In this document: piece after piece, positions 18,092 through 27,549 of the stretch
Numbering within the stretch: the first letter of the stretch is position 1
How the letters are laid out: each line of letters starts with the position of its first letter
Source: Streptomyces sp. NBC_00299
Lineage (GTDB): Bacteria; Actinomycetota; Actinomycetes; Streptomycetales; Streptomycetaceae
Assembly (NCBI RefSeq): GCF_036173045.1
Contig: NZ_CP108040.1
Location: 124,001-188,000, forward strand
Length of the DNA stretch: 64,000 nt
Direction of reading: 5' to 3'
Notes under the pieces: model-generated
The model's database searches: none
What the model saw: the letters and a program-made list of their open reading frames with translations, nothing else
Told to the model about the DNA's origin: nothing
Made by a program: the position numbers and the translations under genes

Positions 18092-21000
18092 TCAGAACCT
18101 CCCCCTCCACGGCCGTATTCTGTACTTCGGATACCACCGAGGAGTCGCACGGTTGTAGACGTGTGCCATACCGTTCCATGCGAACCTCTTTGCGTGGCGC
18201 CAGGTGTTCCTGCCGTACCAGGCGGCGTCCGCGGCAGTCGCAACGACGGTCGTTCGCCATGCACAGCCGGCAAAGCCGCGCCAGCTCCGGCACTTGCGCA
18301 CGTTGAAAGCTCGTCGTCCCCAGCCCGCGGGTGTGACGTACGAAGCGAACATCACCGTGGAGTGCAGCATGTCGGCGCTGGCGTGCTTCCTGCGATGCTT
18401 GCGCCACTTCCTGACCCAGCTGACCGGGTTGTACCACCTTTTGCCGTCTAGGTCGTACTGGTTGATGGGGTCTGCGGGGTAGCCGTAGGGGTTGGCGCCT
18501 CCGCCGTAGACGGGGTCAAGGGAGAGGAAGCGTCCGGTGGTGGGGTTGTAGAGGCGGGCGCCCATGAGGGTGAGGCCGGTGAGGGTCTCGGTGGAGCGCT
18601 GCTTGGCTCCGAGCCAGTTGTAGCGGGTGGCTTCCTGTCCGGGTCGGTTGTTGCCGTATTCGTCGTTGTCCAGGGCGGTGGGTGCCTTGGTGGTGTCCAG
18701 CGGGAGCTGGAGGGCGACATCGCCGTGGACGGTGGTGAGCTGCAGGACCGTGTCTCCGGTCTTGCTGGTGGTGGCGGCGAGGTCGCCGGAGGTGGACTCG
18801 ATGTTGCGGGTCACGGCTCCGGTGGTGGTGTCCTCGGTGATCCAGCGGGGGTTGTCGCCGTCGCCGTCGTAGTGGTTGGTCTTGGACGCGGTCTGTGTCC
18901 AGGTGGTGCCGCTGCCGGTTTCGACCTTCCAGGAGCGGAAGCGCAGGGCGGCGTCGAGCTGCCAGGTCTGGCGCTTGCCGCTCGAGGTCTGCTGGTAGGC
19001 GAGGTCGTTGGTGTAGTAGCTGATGGTGCTGCCGGGCAGGGCGGTGGTGCGGCCGAACGCGTCGTAGGTGTAGCCGGAGTTCACGAGACGGTCGGCGCTG
19101 TCGTAGGTGTAGCTGGTGGTCGTGGCGCCGGTGGAGGTGCAGGCGCTGGCGGATGCCGCGGTGGTTGTGGCCAGGGCGGAGCGGTTGGAGCGCTTGTCGA
19201 AGGTGTAGGCGCGGCGTGTGCAGACTTCACCGACGGTGTCGTCGACGCCGGTGAGGCGTCCGGCCTTGTCGTAGGTGTACTTCTGCGCGGACCAGCCCTG
19301 GTGGCTGGTGGCCTGACCGTGGGTGTTCTCGGTGACAGTGTCGGTGTAGACGCTGATGTTGTCGCTGTCGCGGGTGTAGGCGCGTGTGGTGGTGGCGCCG
19401 GTGGGGTCCTCGGTGACGTTCAGGGTGTAGCCGCCGGGGAGTTTTTCGGTGGTGAGGGATCCGTCGGCGTCGTAGGTGGCAGCGAAGTCACCGGCGACGG
19501 AGTCGCTGGTCTTGGTCACCAGTCCGCGGGGTTCGGCCGTGTGGTCGTAGGTGTAGGTCACCGTCGAGGGGACGGTGTCGCTGGTTTTGACCGGACGGTC
19601 GAGCTTGTCGTACTCGGTGGTGGTCTTTCCTGCGTCGGCGTCGGTGTAGGAGATGTTCCGGCCGAGCTTGTCGTAGGTCTTGGTGATGGTCCCGCCGCTG
19701 GGGGAGGTGACCTTGGTGACCTTGCCGGTGACCGGGTCGTATTCGGTCGTCGTCTCCGGGACGGGCTGGCCGAGGGTGCCGGTGACTCTGGTGGTCTCCG
19801 GGCGTCCGGCGTCGTCGTAGGTGGTGGTGGCGGTGCGGGTCTGGCCGTTGGCGGTGTCGGTGACCGTGGTGGGCTGCCCGTAGTAGTCGTATTCGGTGGT
19901 GGTGTCGGGCAGGTTGGCCGGGTGGGTGCCGCCGCCGGTGATGGCGCCGGCCGGTCCGGTCCAGCAGATCTGGTCGGCCCACTCGGGGCGGCCCTTGCAC
20001 GATCCGGTGCCGTCGGCTGTCCAGTACTCGGTGATACGGGTCGCAGCGTCGTTGCCCGTGGAGCCGGGCAGCGACTGCGAGGTGACCCGGCCCTGGGTGT
20101 CGTAGCCGGTCGAGGTGGTCAGGTTCAGGCCGCCGGCGTCCTGGATGGTGAGGGTGGGCATGCCCTTGACCCAGTCGTACTGGGTTTCGGTGACCCGCTT
20201 TTCACCCATGACCGAGTAGTAGTCGCGAACCCGGGCGCCGGTGATCTCCAGGGTCACCTGGTCCTTGACGGTGGCGGTGCCGTCGGTGGGACGGCCGCTG
20301 TCGTACTCCTTGACCGTCCAGGTGCGGGCGGGCACGGAGGTGCCGGCCTCGACCAGCTCGGTGGTGCCGTCCTTGAGGGCCTCGCCGAGATCGACGCGGT
20401 GCAGCGGCCCGAACTCCTCGAGTTCACGGGTTCCGTTGTCGTCGTAGAGCGAGGTGGTCGACAGCAGGTGGGCCCGCTCGGAAGCCGGCCGGGAGATGAT
20501 GCCCAGGTCGGTCAGGGTGTCCTTGTGCGCGTCCGTGGCGCCGAGCGCGAGTTCGCGGTTGCCGGCGGTCAGTTCACGGACCGGATTGCCGAACCGGTCG
20601 TACTCGGTGGTGGTGATGGACTTGCCCGGCGCTGCGGTGTTGACCTGGCGGCCGGAGGCGTTGAGGTAGTGGACGGTCGCCCGGCTGTAGCTGCCGGACG
20701 TCAGGTTTGCTCCGTCGTGGGAGGCAGGAAGCAGGTCGGCCGGGAAAACGGCGGTGGCGTCGCTGGCCGTGTCGAGCTGGCCCCAGGCGGCCGCGTCCGT
20801 AGTGCCCATCTGGTGGGGGGCCTTGGTCCCGGTCAGCGCAACGCCGTAGACGATGCTGGTGACCGCCTCACCCTCCACCGTGCCGGCGGTGCCCTGCTTG
20901 AGCGCGGGGCGGGAGACCTTCAGGAGCATGCCGTCACCGGGGGCGGTGCCGCTGCCGGCGTTGCCGTAGGTGAAGGTGTAGGGCAGTTCGCCGGGTGGCT

Positions 21001-24000
21001 CCATCCAGGTGATGCGGCCCTCGTGGTAGGCGTACTGGGTCTCTGCCTGCTGCCCGATCCGCGGGTCCCAGGACTGGCGGAGCCGGCCCAGCGAGTCGTA
21101 GCGGTAGGAGGTAACGGCAGTCGCGGTGGCCTGGGTCGCGCCCGGCTGGGTGGCCCACAGTCTGAGCTGCTTGACCTGGCCGGTGAAGTCGCCGAACTGG
21201 GCATCACTTTCGGTGCCGGTGGCCGTGGTGGACGTCGCGTAGACGAACTCCAGCACTCGGCAGCCCTTGGCCGATGGGGTGCTCTCGCAGGTCGCCGCGG
21301 TGGCGGCCGACGTGGGCGCGATGATCCGCTTGGGGCGGGCCAGCGTGGTGCCGTCCACCGTGACCGTCTCGGAGATCACCTTGGTGGTGGAGTTCGACAG
21401 CCCGTCCAGCAGGGTGCTGGACACCTGCCAGGTCGTGGCCTCTGCGGCGGGCTTGGTGAACGTGGTCACCGTGCCCTCGGTGTCGGACAGAGTGAAGGTC
21501 GAGCTCACGCTGCCCTTCAGGACCAGGTCCTCGGCACCGGGCTCGGGTATCCAGCCGGTCTTGGCGGCGTTGGCGGTGAAGTGGAGAGCGTCACCCTCTG
21601 CGGTCACCACCGCCACCGCGGTGCTGGAGACCTTCCGCACGTGGGTGTAGTCGGACTCGGTCATCTCCGCTGCGGTGCCGGCCACCCACTCCTTGCCGAA
21701 GATGGCCGATTGGCCCTCCTGCTTGGCGCCCTGGTCGGGAGTGCGGGAGGACGCCGTGCGGGTCACCGACATGTCGAAGAACGACGCGTCAGTCTCCGAC
21801 AGGGTGTAGTCACCGGTGAGCAGGTTCAGCGAACCAGGACCGGTCTCGGTGGCTGCGGCGCCGTCGGCGTTGCGGTCCACGACTACGGTCAGCGCAGCCG
21901 TGCTCGAGGACGCCGAGTTCGGGCCGGTGAAGTCGGCCTTGATCTGGATGGTTCCGTCGGGGGAGACGGTGCTGGTGGTGTTCCATACCAGTGGCGCGTT
22001 CTTGCCCCCGGCCAGCGGCACCGGCCAGGCGGTCAGAGCGGTCCCGCCCGAGGTGACGTCACCGGCTGGGATGGCCACCCAGGCGTCGGCCTCCGAACGG
22101 CGCCAGGAGAACGACACCTTGTCGTACTTGCCCGCCTCGGCCTCGGCCACCAGCGGCAGCCGGCGCGCGGTGCGCTCGCCCTCGGACGGCTGGAGGAACC
22201 CGCCCGGGCCGGCATGGAAGGTGTACTCCCTTGCCTCGGACTTGTTGTCGGCCTTGTCCACCGAGCGGACCTGCAGCGTGTGGGTGCCGTTCTTCGGCGG
22301 GGTGACGCTGATGTTCTTGGCCGTCGAAGCGCCGCCGGTGGCGACCTTGGTCCAGGTCACGCCGTCCAGCGACCACTCCAGCCAGTTGTGATCGGCCGTC
22401 GGCGGCGTGACGGTGAACGTGCCTGCCTGCCCGGCGCCCTTGACCCACTGCCCGCTCGGGTAGTCCGTCGACGTGATCGCCGACGGGGCGGACGGGGCGG
22501 CGGTGTCGACCGTGAACGTCTTCCACGCCGACCAGCCGTTGTTGTAGTGCGTCCCGTCGTAGGGGCTGGTGCGGAACTTGTAGGTCTTGCCATGGGCCAG
22601 CACCCCGGACGGCACGGTCACCGAAGCCGCCGACCCGGAGGGCACGTACTTGGACACGATGACATCGCCGACCTGCGTATTGGTGGCGTTGTCGAAGATC
22701 TGGAAGGTGCCGTTGACCTTGTCACCGTCAGCGTCGACGAACGTGTCGCGCAGCGTCGGCGTGGCCGTGTTCACCAAGTAGGAGCCGCTGTAGGAGAAGA
22801 ACGGCGGGCCGGCCTCCTGCTTGGTTCCCGTCTTGGGCCGGAAGTTGTAGTTCACCACCAGCTTCGGCGGATTGGACGCCGCGTTCGCGGAGTTGACCCG
22901 CTTCCACTGCGCCGCCACCGACTCGCTCGCGGCTCGCAGACCCATGTGGCCGCGCGTGGCCTTCGCCGACGCCCACTCCTGCACCAGCGTGGTGACGTCG
23001 GCGTTGATCCAGCCGTCCGGCTGGGTGGAGCAGGCGGCGTTGCCGCGGGTCTCGGTGGAGCTCGCCTTCTTCGCCGTCATCGTCGGACGGTTGGTCCAAC
23101 GGCTGGAGGTGGACGCTGCGCCGGAGGCCCACACCTCCCACGGATACACCTTGCAGTCGGAGTTGCCCGAGTGGAAGTTCCACAGGCTCAGCTTCGCGCT
23201 GGAGACCAGCGCGTCCTGCAGCGGCGTGGAATTCCACGAGATAAACGACTGCGCCGTGCGCGGCGTGCCGTCACCGTTGGTGGTGCCCGGGTTGCCCCAG
23301 TCCAGCTCGGTGTCGGTGGACAGGTCGACCGTCTCGCCCTGCTGCACGTAGGTGTCGAAGACGTTGCTCAGCGCCGACGTCGAAGGGTCCACCGTGACGG
23401 GGAACTTGGTCTTCGGGTCCGCGAGGAACTTCGCGTCCGGCGTGACCACCAGATCGACCCCGGAACCCTTCTTGACGACCTTCATCGCCACCGGCACCCG
23501 GCGCGTGTGCTCCCCCGACCGCTCATCGACGGTCGCATCCCACATCACTGGCGCGGGCATGACAGCCTGTTTGCGGTTCTTGCGGTCCGTGAACAGCACA
23601 CCGCCGTCCGCCAGCTGCTTCACCTTCAGGCCCTTGGCCTGCAGCGGCATCGTGTAGGAGTAACCGTCCGCCGCGGGACGCTTCTTGATCTCCACGAACT
23701 GCTCGAAACCGGTGCGGGTCGCCTCGACCACGACGTCGGCACCCGGCACCGCGTTGACATACTCCGCGCGCGTGCCGTCCAGCCTCGGCTCGGGCAGACC
23801 GCCCTTCCACTGCAGCCGGATCTGCTGATCACCCTCGCCCAGCGTCACCAGGTCCACCGGCTTCGACTGACGCGCCGCCGCCAGCGACCTCGCCGGCGTA
23901 CCCGTACGACCCGCCAGCCTCAGCCGCTCCGGATGCGCGACCGGCTCGACACCACCGTCGGCCATCTCCTGCAGATCAACATCGACATCCACCCACGCGC

Positions 24001-24349
24001 CGTCACGCTCAAAACGCACCGGCCCCGCGGACAGCTCCGTCGTCAGACTGCCGTCCTTGTTCACCCACGTCGTCGACGTCTCGGTGCGCTCACTGAGCGC
24101 CTCCACCCGCCGCCCCGACAAACGCGCCGCAACCTTCGCCGACGCGATGTCCGCCGCCGCCGAAACCCCCTTCGCCTTCCCCTTCTTCACCGGAGCCTGC
24201 GACGGAACAGCGGCCGCAACCGCACCCTCCATCAACGACACCGACATCAAAACGGCAAGACTGGCCGAGATCCACCGGATACTCCGGCTCTTCTCATGCC
24301 AGACCCGCCCCCTCTCATCCGGAGAAGGCAACACTTCCTCAGGTCTCAC
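18092..24349 (-). CDS. RHS-repeat polymorphic toxin with C-terminal tip 2
   Basis: This is the mirror twin of the left RHS gene: same GTG start context, and residues 1-1972 identical, including signal segment, DNRLRE-like domain, YD-repeats and the DPINQYDLDGK boundary. Residues 1973-2085 differ completely: a 113-residue basic tip with WVRKWRKHRRKH at its head, a weakly hydrophobic middle (VMFASYVTPAGW) and an RPWRGRF end. The activity is unknown. There is no room for an immunity gene on this strand before the palindrome at 17951-17994, so tip 2 appears orphaned. Confidence 0.9.
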   Translation of the reverse strand: MRPEEVLPSPDERGRVWHEKSRSIRWISASLAVLMSVSLMEGAVAAAVPSQAPVKKGKAKGVSAAADIASAKVAARLSGRRVEALSERTETSTTWVNKDGSLTTELSAGPVRFERDGAWVDVDVDLQEMADGGVEPVAHPERLRLAGRTGTPARSLAAARQSKPVDLVTLGEGDQQIRLQWKGGLPEPRLDGTRAEYVNAVPGADVVVEATRTGFEQFVEIKKRPAADGYSYTMPLQAKGLKVKQLADGGVLFTDRKNRKQAVMPAPVMWDATVDERSGEHTRRVPVAMKVVKKGSGVDLVVTPDAKFLADPKTKFPVTVDPSTSALSNVFDTYVQQGETVDLSTDTELDWGNPGTTNGDGTPRTAQSFISWNSTPLQDALVSSAKLSLWNFHSGNSDCKVYPWEVWASGAASTSSRWTNRPTMTAKKASSTETRGNAACSTQPDGWINADVTTLVQEWASAKATRGHMGLRAASESVAAQWKRVNSANAASNPPKLVVNYNFRPKTGTKQEAGPPFFSYSGSYLVNTATPTLRDTFVDADGDKVNGTFQIFDNATNTQVGDVIVSKYVPSGSAASVTVPSGVLAHGKTYKFRTSPYDGTHYNNGWSAWKTFTVDTAAPSAPSAITSTDYPSGQWVKGAGQAGTFTVTPPTADHNWLEWSLDGVTWTKVATGGASTAKNISVTPPKNGTHTLQVRSVDKADNKSEAREYTFHAGPGGFLQPSEGERTARRLPLVAEAEAGKYDKVSFSWRRSEADAWVAIPAGDVTSGGTALTAWPVPLAGGKNAPLVWNTTSTVSPDGTIQIKADFTGPNSASSSTAALTVVVDRNADGAAATETGPGSLNLLTGDYTLSETDASFFDMSVTRTASSRTPDQGAKQEGQSAIFGKEWVAGTAAEMTESDYTHVRKVSSTAVAVVTAEGDALHFTANAAKTGWIPEPGAEDLVLKGSVSSTFTLSDTEGTVTTFTKPAAEATTWQVSSTLLDGLSNSTTKVISETVTVDGTTLARPKRIIAPTSAATAATCESTPSAKGCRVLEFVYATSTTATGTESDAQFGDFTGQVKQLRLWATQPGATQATATAVTSYRYDSLGRLRQSWDPRIGQQAETQYAYHEGRITWMEPPGELPYTFTYGNAGSGTAPGDGMLLKVSRPALKQGTAGTVEGEAVTSIVYGVALTGTKAPHQMGTTDAAAWGQLDTASDATAVFPADLLPASHDGANLTSGSYSRATVHYLNASGRQVNTAAPGKSITTTEYDRFGNPVRELTAGNRELALGATDAHKDTLTDLGIISRPASERAHLLSTTSLYDDNGTRELEEFGPLHRVDLGEALKDGTTELVEAGTSVPARTWTVKEYDSGRPTDGTATVKDQVTLEITGARVRDYYSVMGEKRVTETQYDWVKGMPTLTIQDAGGLNLTTSTGYDTQGRVTSQSLPGSTGNDAATRITEYWTADGTGSCKGRPEWADQICWTGPAGAITGGGTHPANLPDTTTEYDYYGQPTTVTDTANGQTRTATTTYDDAGRPETTRVTGTLGQPVPETTTEYDPVTGKVTKVTSPSGGTITKTYDKLGRNISYTDADAGKTTTEYDKLDRPVKTSDTVPSTVTYTYDHTAEPRGLVTKTSDSVAGDFAATYDADGSLTTEKLPGGYTLNVTEDPTGATTTRAYTRDSDNISVYTDTVTENTHGQATSHQGWSAQKYTYDKAGRLTGVDDTVGEVCTRRAYTFDKRSNRSALATTTAASASACTSTGATTTSYTYDSADRLVNSGYTYDAFGRTTALPGSTISYYTNDLAYQQTSSGKRQTWQLDAALRFRSWKVETGSGTTWTQTASKTNHYDGDGDNPRWITEDTTTGAVTRNIESTSGDLAATTSKTGDTVLQLTTVHGDVALQLPLDTTKAPTALDNDEYGNNRPGQEATRYNWLGAKQRSTETLTGLTLMGARLYNPTTGRFLSLDPVYGGGANPYGYPADPINQYDLDGKRWYNPVSWVRKWRKHRRKHASADMLHSTVMFASYVTPAGWGRRAFNVRKCRSWRGFAGCAWRTTVVATAADAAWYGRNTWRHAKRFAWNGMAHVYNRATPRWYPKYRIRPWRGRF

Positions 24350-24575
24350 GAATCCATCCCTGTCTGCCACCTGTAAAAGAACAGTGAACGAATCGCAAAG
24401 TAGCCAAGGACACAAGATCACCAAGATCACCAAACGCCCAACACGGACAGCCACCCCACCCCCCAACCCGGTGATCTTGAACACACCACGTAACCCCACA
24501 CATACGGAACGCCACACTCCACCACCAACACACACACCCACCCAGCAACAACAACGACCACCGCACACCAAGGTG
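18434..24575 (-). repeat. Right arm of 6,142-bp inverted repeat
   Basis: This is the reverse complement of 10918-17059, ending exactly where the leader of the RHS gene ends and where the two tips diverge. The 1,374-bp centre between the arms (17060-18433) holds both tips and one immunity gene. Confidence 0.95.
24414..24478 (-). promoter_or_regulatory. Mirror copy of the RHS leader 9-mers
   Basis: The tandem GGTGATCTT pair and the inverted AAGATCACC of the left arm are repeated here on the minus strand, so both RHS genes should share the same regulation. Confidence 0.45.
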
Positions 24576-25235
24576 TGATCGTGACGGCGACGTCACCGCA
24601 GACTCGTAGGACCTGGTGATCGGTGAGTCCGGCCTCCGAGGCGCGCATCAGGATGGTGAGGTCGTGCTGCGCGCCGACAGGCGGGGTCGTCGTCGCACGC
24701 CGGTGAAGCCGGCCGCATGCAGCACCCGGATCCAGTCGGTGTCCCGGTGGCGCTGGGGGAGGAGATCGTCGCCGGGAGTGCGCAGGACAATTGCTCCTGC
24801 CAGGCGGCTGGCGGACAGCGGCTTCGGCGACGTCGTCGAGATCGATGACTCGCTATCGCTTGGGCTGGACCTGGAAGCCACGCTGGCCCGGCTCCTTGCG
24901 CACAGCGCACGCTCTCCGCGTGCGCCTATGGGCTACTCGTCTCGTGTCACAGCGCAGGAAGAACCGAGTTCGCTATGACTGAGGCTGCAATGAGGCACTC
25001 CGATGACCGGCCTCCCATCCACCGTCCGGATCGACAGGCCACCGCACCCCTGCCCTAAGTCACCGCACACACCGTGCCGGTGACTCGGGCCGAGTTCGGC
25101 TTCGATGACAGTTTCGGTCTCCAACGCGCGGAGTCTGCGCGGCCTCGCCCTGCACGTCGAGGTCACTGTGCTCGGCCGAGAAGGTAGCCGGGCACAGGCT
25201 GGCCTGACTGAGGATGTCGGCGCGTTCCCACCAGG
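24576..25235. other. 660 bases without a supportable gene
   Basis: Only short open frames occur. One on the minus strand (24648-24881, 77 residues, with TDWIRVLHAAGFTG) could be a decayed gene but has no ribosome site and no family I recognise. Confidence 0.5.
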
Positions 25236-25253
25236 TGGTAACAGCTGTTACCA
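25236..25253. promoter_or_regulatory. 18-bp palindromic operator of toxin-antitoxin pair 1
   Basis: tggtaacagctgttacca is a perfect palindrome ending eight bases before the antitoxin ATG. It is the expected place for autoregulation by a ribbon-helix-helix antitoxin. There is no ribosome site between it and the ATG, so the message may be leaderless. Confidence 0.65.
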
Positions 25254-25260
25254 TTCGTAC

Positions 25261-25500
25261 ATGGCGAAGACTCAGCTCGGCGTCCGCGTCGACCCCGAAG
25301 TCAAGAAACTCGCCCAGGCCCGGGCTAAGGACCGCGGCCTGGACCTCGGCGACTACATCGCCCGTCTTGTCCGCGACGACGCCGAAGGCCTGCGTCAGCG
25401 CGGCCTGGACGCCGCCCGCCGTTTCCTCGATGAGCACCAGCAGCTCTTCGACGAAGCCGAGGACGCCGACCTCCGGGCACCGGGAGCGCACGCCGCCTGA
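25261..25500 (+). CDS. Ribbon-helix-helix-type antitoxin of Doc-like pair 1
   Basis: ATG 25261 gives 79 residues. Residues 4-40 (TQLGVRVDPEVKKLAQARAK, then LDLGDYIARLVRDD) read as a strand followed by two helices, the ribbon-helix-helix DNA-binding fold. The acidic, flexible tail (FLDEHQQLFDEAEDADL) is typical of the toxin-neutralising part. The stop overlaps the toxin start (TGATG), so the two are translationally coupled. The palindrome just upstream is the likely operator. A GTG-type start further upstream at 25105 is unlikely. Confidence 0.75.
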   Translation: MAKTQLGVRVDPEVKKLAQARAKDRGLDLGDYIARLVRDDAEGLRQRGLDAARRFLDEHQQLFDEAEDADLRAPGAHAA

Positions 25501-25877
25501 TGGACCTGCACATCGATGTCCCCTGGATCCTCCAGGTCGCCGAGCTGGCGGGCGCCGGAGACCCCGCGCCCGACGACTACGGCGTGCCGGTAGCTGCTGT
25601 CGCCGGCCACAAGGCCGAGCTCCTGGACACACCGGTCTACGACGGTCCCTACGCGCGAGCCGCGGCCCTCGTGCACGTCCTCGGCCGCTGCCGCTGGCTG
25701 GAGCGCTCCAACATGGCCGTCGCCGCAGCGACCGGCGTGATGTACCTGGAGGCTTCCGGGATCCCGGTCAAACCCACCCGCGATGACGCGCTCGCCCTCC
25801 GGGACCTGCTGCGCGACCCCGCCTGCACCAGCGGCAAGATCGCTGCTGTGCTGCGCGCCTGGCCCGTCCCCAGCTGA
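25500..25877 (+). CDS. Doc/Fic-like toxin component 1
   Basis: This 125-residue protein begins at ATG 25500, overlapping the antitoxin stop. It matches the Streptomyces family annotated as Fic-family toxin-antitoxin toxin component: an N-terminal DLHIDVPWILQVAE segment, a central VYDGPYARAAALVHVLGRCR and a LERSNMAVAAATGVMYL helix. Known Doc toxins phosphorylate EF-Tu using an HxFxxANKRT motif. Here the matching region is CRWLERSNMA, with no motif His and no Lys, so the chemistry may differ or be lost. The same family recurs at 52172-52543. Confidence 0.7.
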   Translation: MDLHIDVPWILQVAELAGAGDPAPDDYGVPVAAVAGHKAELLDTPVYDGPYARAAALVHVLGRCRWLERSNMAVAAATGVMYLEASGIPVKPTRDDALALRDLLRDPACTSGKIAAVLRAWPVPS

Positions 25878-26161
25878 CGCCGAGTGGTCCCCTCCCGCCA
25901 GGCGCCTGCACGTCGCCGGAATGCCTCGCGGTGATGCGGCCCACGCTGGTGTCGGCCACGCCCAGCGGTGATCGTCGTAGCAATCGCATCTGATCGACCT
26001 CCATCAAGGCGGCTGCCACGCCACACAAGCACCCCTTCCCGGCGCTCCTTTCCGGGCGCGCCGGCGTGCCGTGTATCTCGTTGTCACCGGAATGGGCCTT
26101 GCCCCTGTGGTGGTGATCTTGCAGGCTCGGGAGGGACTGCTCCCGTGTCGAGGAGGATCGC

Positions 26162-27136
26162 GTGCCCGAAGCCGACATCCTGGCCCCGCCCCAGACCGTC
26201 GCCGCACGCACGACGCGGTGGGAGGCGGTACTCAATGACACGATCCCGGCGAAGGCGCCGGGCTCCAACCTGCTGGTCGCGACGTGGAACCTGCGCGCCT
26301 TCGGCGACCTGACCAAGGAGTGGAATACCAGCGAGGGCGTGTCACCGAAGCGGAACTTCGCCGACATCCACGCCATCGCCGCGGTGATCCGCCGCTTCGA
26401 CGTGGTCGCGGTCCAGGAAGCGCGCGGCAATCTGCGCGCCCTGCGCCATCTGCTCAAAGTCCTCGGCGAGGACTGGGCGTTCATCCTCACCGACGTGACC
26501 CTCGGCAAGGCAGGCAACAACGAGCGGCTGGCGTTCCTGTTCGACACCCGCCGGGTCAAGCCCTCCGGGTTGGCTTGCGAGCTGGTGGTACCGATCGAGC
26601 AGGACGCAGGGGTCAGCGCGAGCGCCCTGGACCGGCAGTTCGCCCGCACCCCCTACGCGGTCAGCTTCCTCTCGTCAGGCCAGACGTTCACGCTCGTCAC
26701 CCTGCACGTCAACTACGGCAAGAACGCGGCCGAACGAGTGCCGGAGCTGAAGGCCATCGCCAAGTGGCTCGCCGGATGGGCGGAGCGGGAGTTCGACTGG
26801 GACCACAACCTCATCGCGCTGGGCGACTTCAACATCGACCGCGTCGGCGACCCGCTGTTCGAGGCCTTCACCTCCACCGGACTGACGCCCGCCCCTCACT
26901 TGGAAGGGCTGCCGCGCACCATCTTCGACAAGCCGGGCGCCGAGCACTTCTACGACCAGATCGCCTGGTTCACCCAGGGGCAAAAGCAGCGTCCCGTCCT
27001 GCGCCTGGAGGCCGTCACCGGCGGCCAGGTCGACTTCGTCGGCGCGCTGCTCGGCGAGCAGACACGCAACGACCTGTCCTGGCACATCTCCGACCACTAC
27101 CCGCTCTGGGTGGAATTCGCGATCCCCGGGAGCTGA
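26162..27136 (+). CDS. Endonuclease/exonuclease/phosphatase-fold hydrolase
   Basis: GTG 26162 follows GAGGAGG. The 324 residues carry the ordered motifs of the EEP (DNase I-like) superfamily: NLLVATWNLRAFG (Asn), VVAVQEARGN (metal-binding Glu), TLHVNYGKN, ALGDFNIDRVGD (Asp, Asn) and WHISDHYPLW (catalytic SDH). All key residues are present, so it should be an active metal-dependent phosphodiesterase, possibly a nuclease. There is no signal peptide. It stands alone and ends at a strong hairpin. Substrate is unknown. Confidence 0.8.
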   Translation: MPEADILAPPQTVAARTTRWEAVLNDTIPAKAPGSNLLVATWNLRAFGDLTKEWNTSEGVSPKRNFADIHAIAAVIRRFDVVAVQEARGNLRALRHLLKVLGEDWAFILTDVTLGKAGNNERLAFLFDTRRVKPSGLACELVVPIEQDAGVSASALDRQFARTPYAVSFLSSGQTFTLVTLHVNYGKNAAERVPELKAIAKWLAGWAEREFDWDHNLIALGDFNIDRVGDPLFEAFTSTGLTPAPHLEGLPRTIFDKPGAEHFYDQIAWFTQGQKQRPVLRLEAVTGGQVDFVGALLGEQTRNDLSWHISDHYPLWVEFAIPGS

Positions 27137-27176
27137 GTCAGTTCCGCTGACCAGATGCGAGCGGGGCACAGACGCA

Positions 27177-27206
27177 GTGAAGGCCCGGTTTCCACCGGGC
27201 CTTCAC
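27177..27206. terminator. Bidirectional terminator between EEP gene and tRNA
   Basis: A perfect 13-bp stem (gtgaaggcccggt and complement) around loop ttcc serves the nuclease gene on one side and, eight bases away, the tRNA on the other; a short T-run (gttt) follows on the plus strand. Confidence 0.85.
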
Positions 27207-27214
27207 GTTTGAGT

Positions 27215-27287
27215 AGCGGGGACAGGATCTGAACCTGCGACCTCTGGGTTATGAGCCCAGCGAGCTACCGAGCTGCTCCACCCCGCG
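27215..27287 (-). tRNA. Initiator tRNA-fMet (CAT), with G at position 58
   Basis: The 73-nt minus-strand cloverleaf folds fully: acceptor CGCGGGG with CCCCGCT, D stem GAGC/GCTC, anticodon stem CTGGG/CCCAG around CTCATAA, and T stem GCAGG/CCTGT. Three consecutive G:C pairs next to the anticodon loop and the unpaired C1-T72 end mark it as an initiator. CCA is not encoded. The T loop reads TTCAGAT where nearly all tRNAs have A at position 58, which may impair folding or the usual A58 methylation. Confidence 0.85.
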
Positions 27288-27549
27288 TTGGCCTGGTGAA
27301 CTGTACGGCACCGACCCGGCTCGGCCGAATCGGCTTTCCCTTGGCCGGCAAGAGCAGCGCTTCTGTGAGCGCTGTTGGCCGGTCATGAGCACCATCCGAG
27401 CGCCCTGCAAGGGCCGCCAGGCGTCGCCGGCTGGCGGACCGTCCGCACCGACACCCATGCCCACCAGATGCGGGAGCGCGCCAGCGAGATCGATCAGCTC
27501 GCCGCCCGCACCTTCCCGTTCTCAACGGATTGGGGAAGTTCGGTGAGGG

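Noticed and set aside
10918..24575. Classical site-specific invertase system (Gin/Hin type) acting on the RHS centre.
   Set aside because: No serine or tyrosine invertase gene lies near and no short crossover site is visible at the tip boundary; homologous recombination between the long arms is the simpler mechanism.
24648..24881. 77-codon minus-strand frame beside the right RHS arm.
   Set aside because: No ribosome site and no family resemblance that I could support; left as part of an empty stretch.
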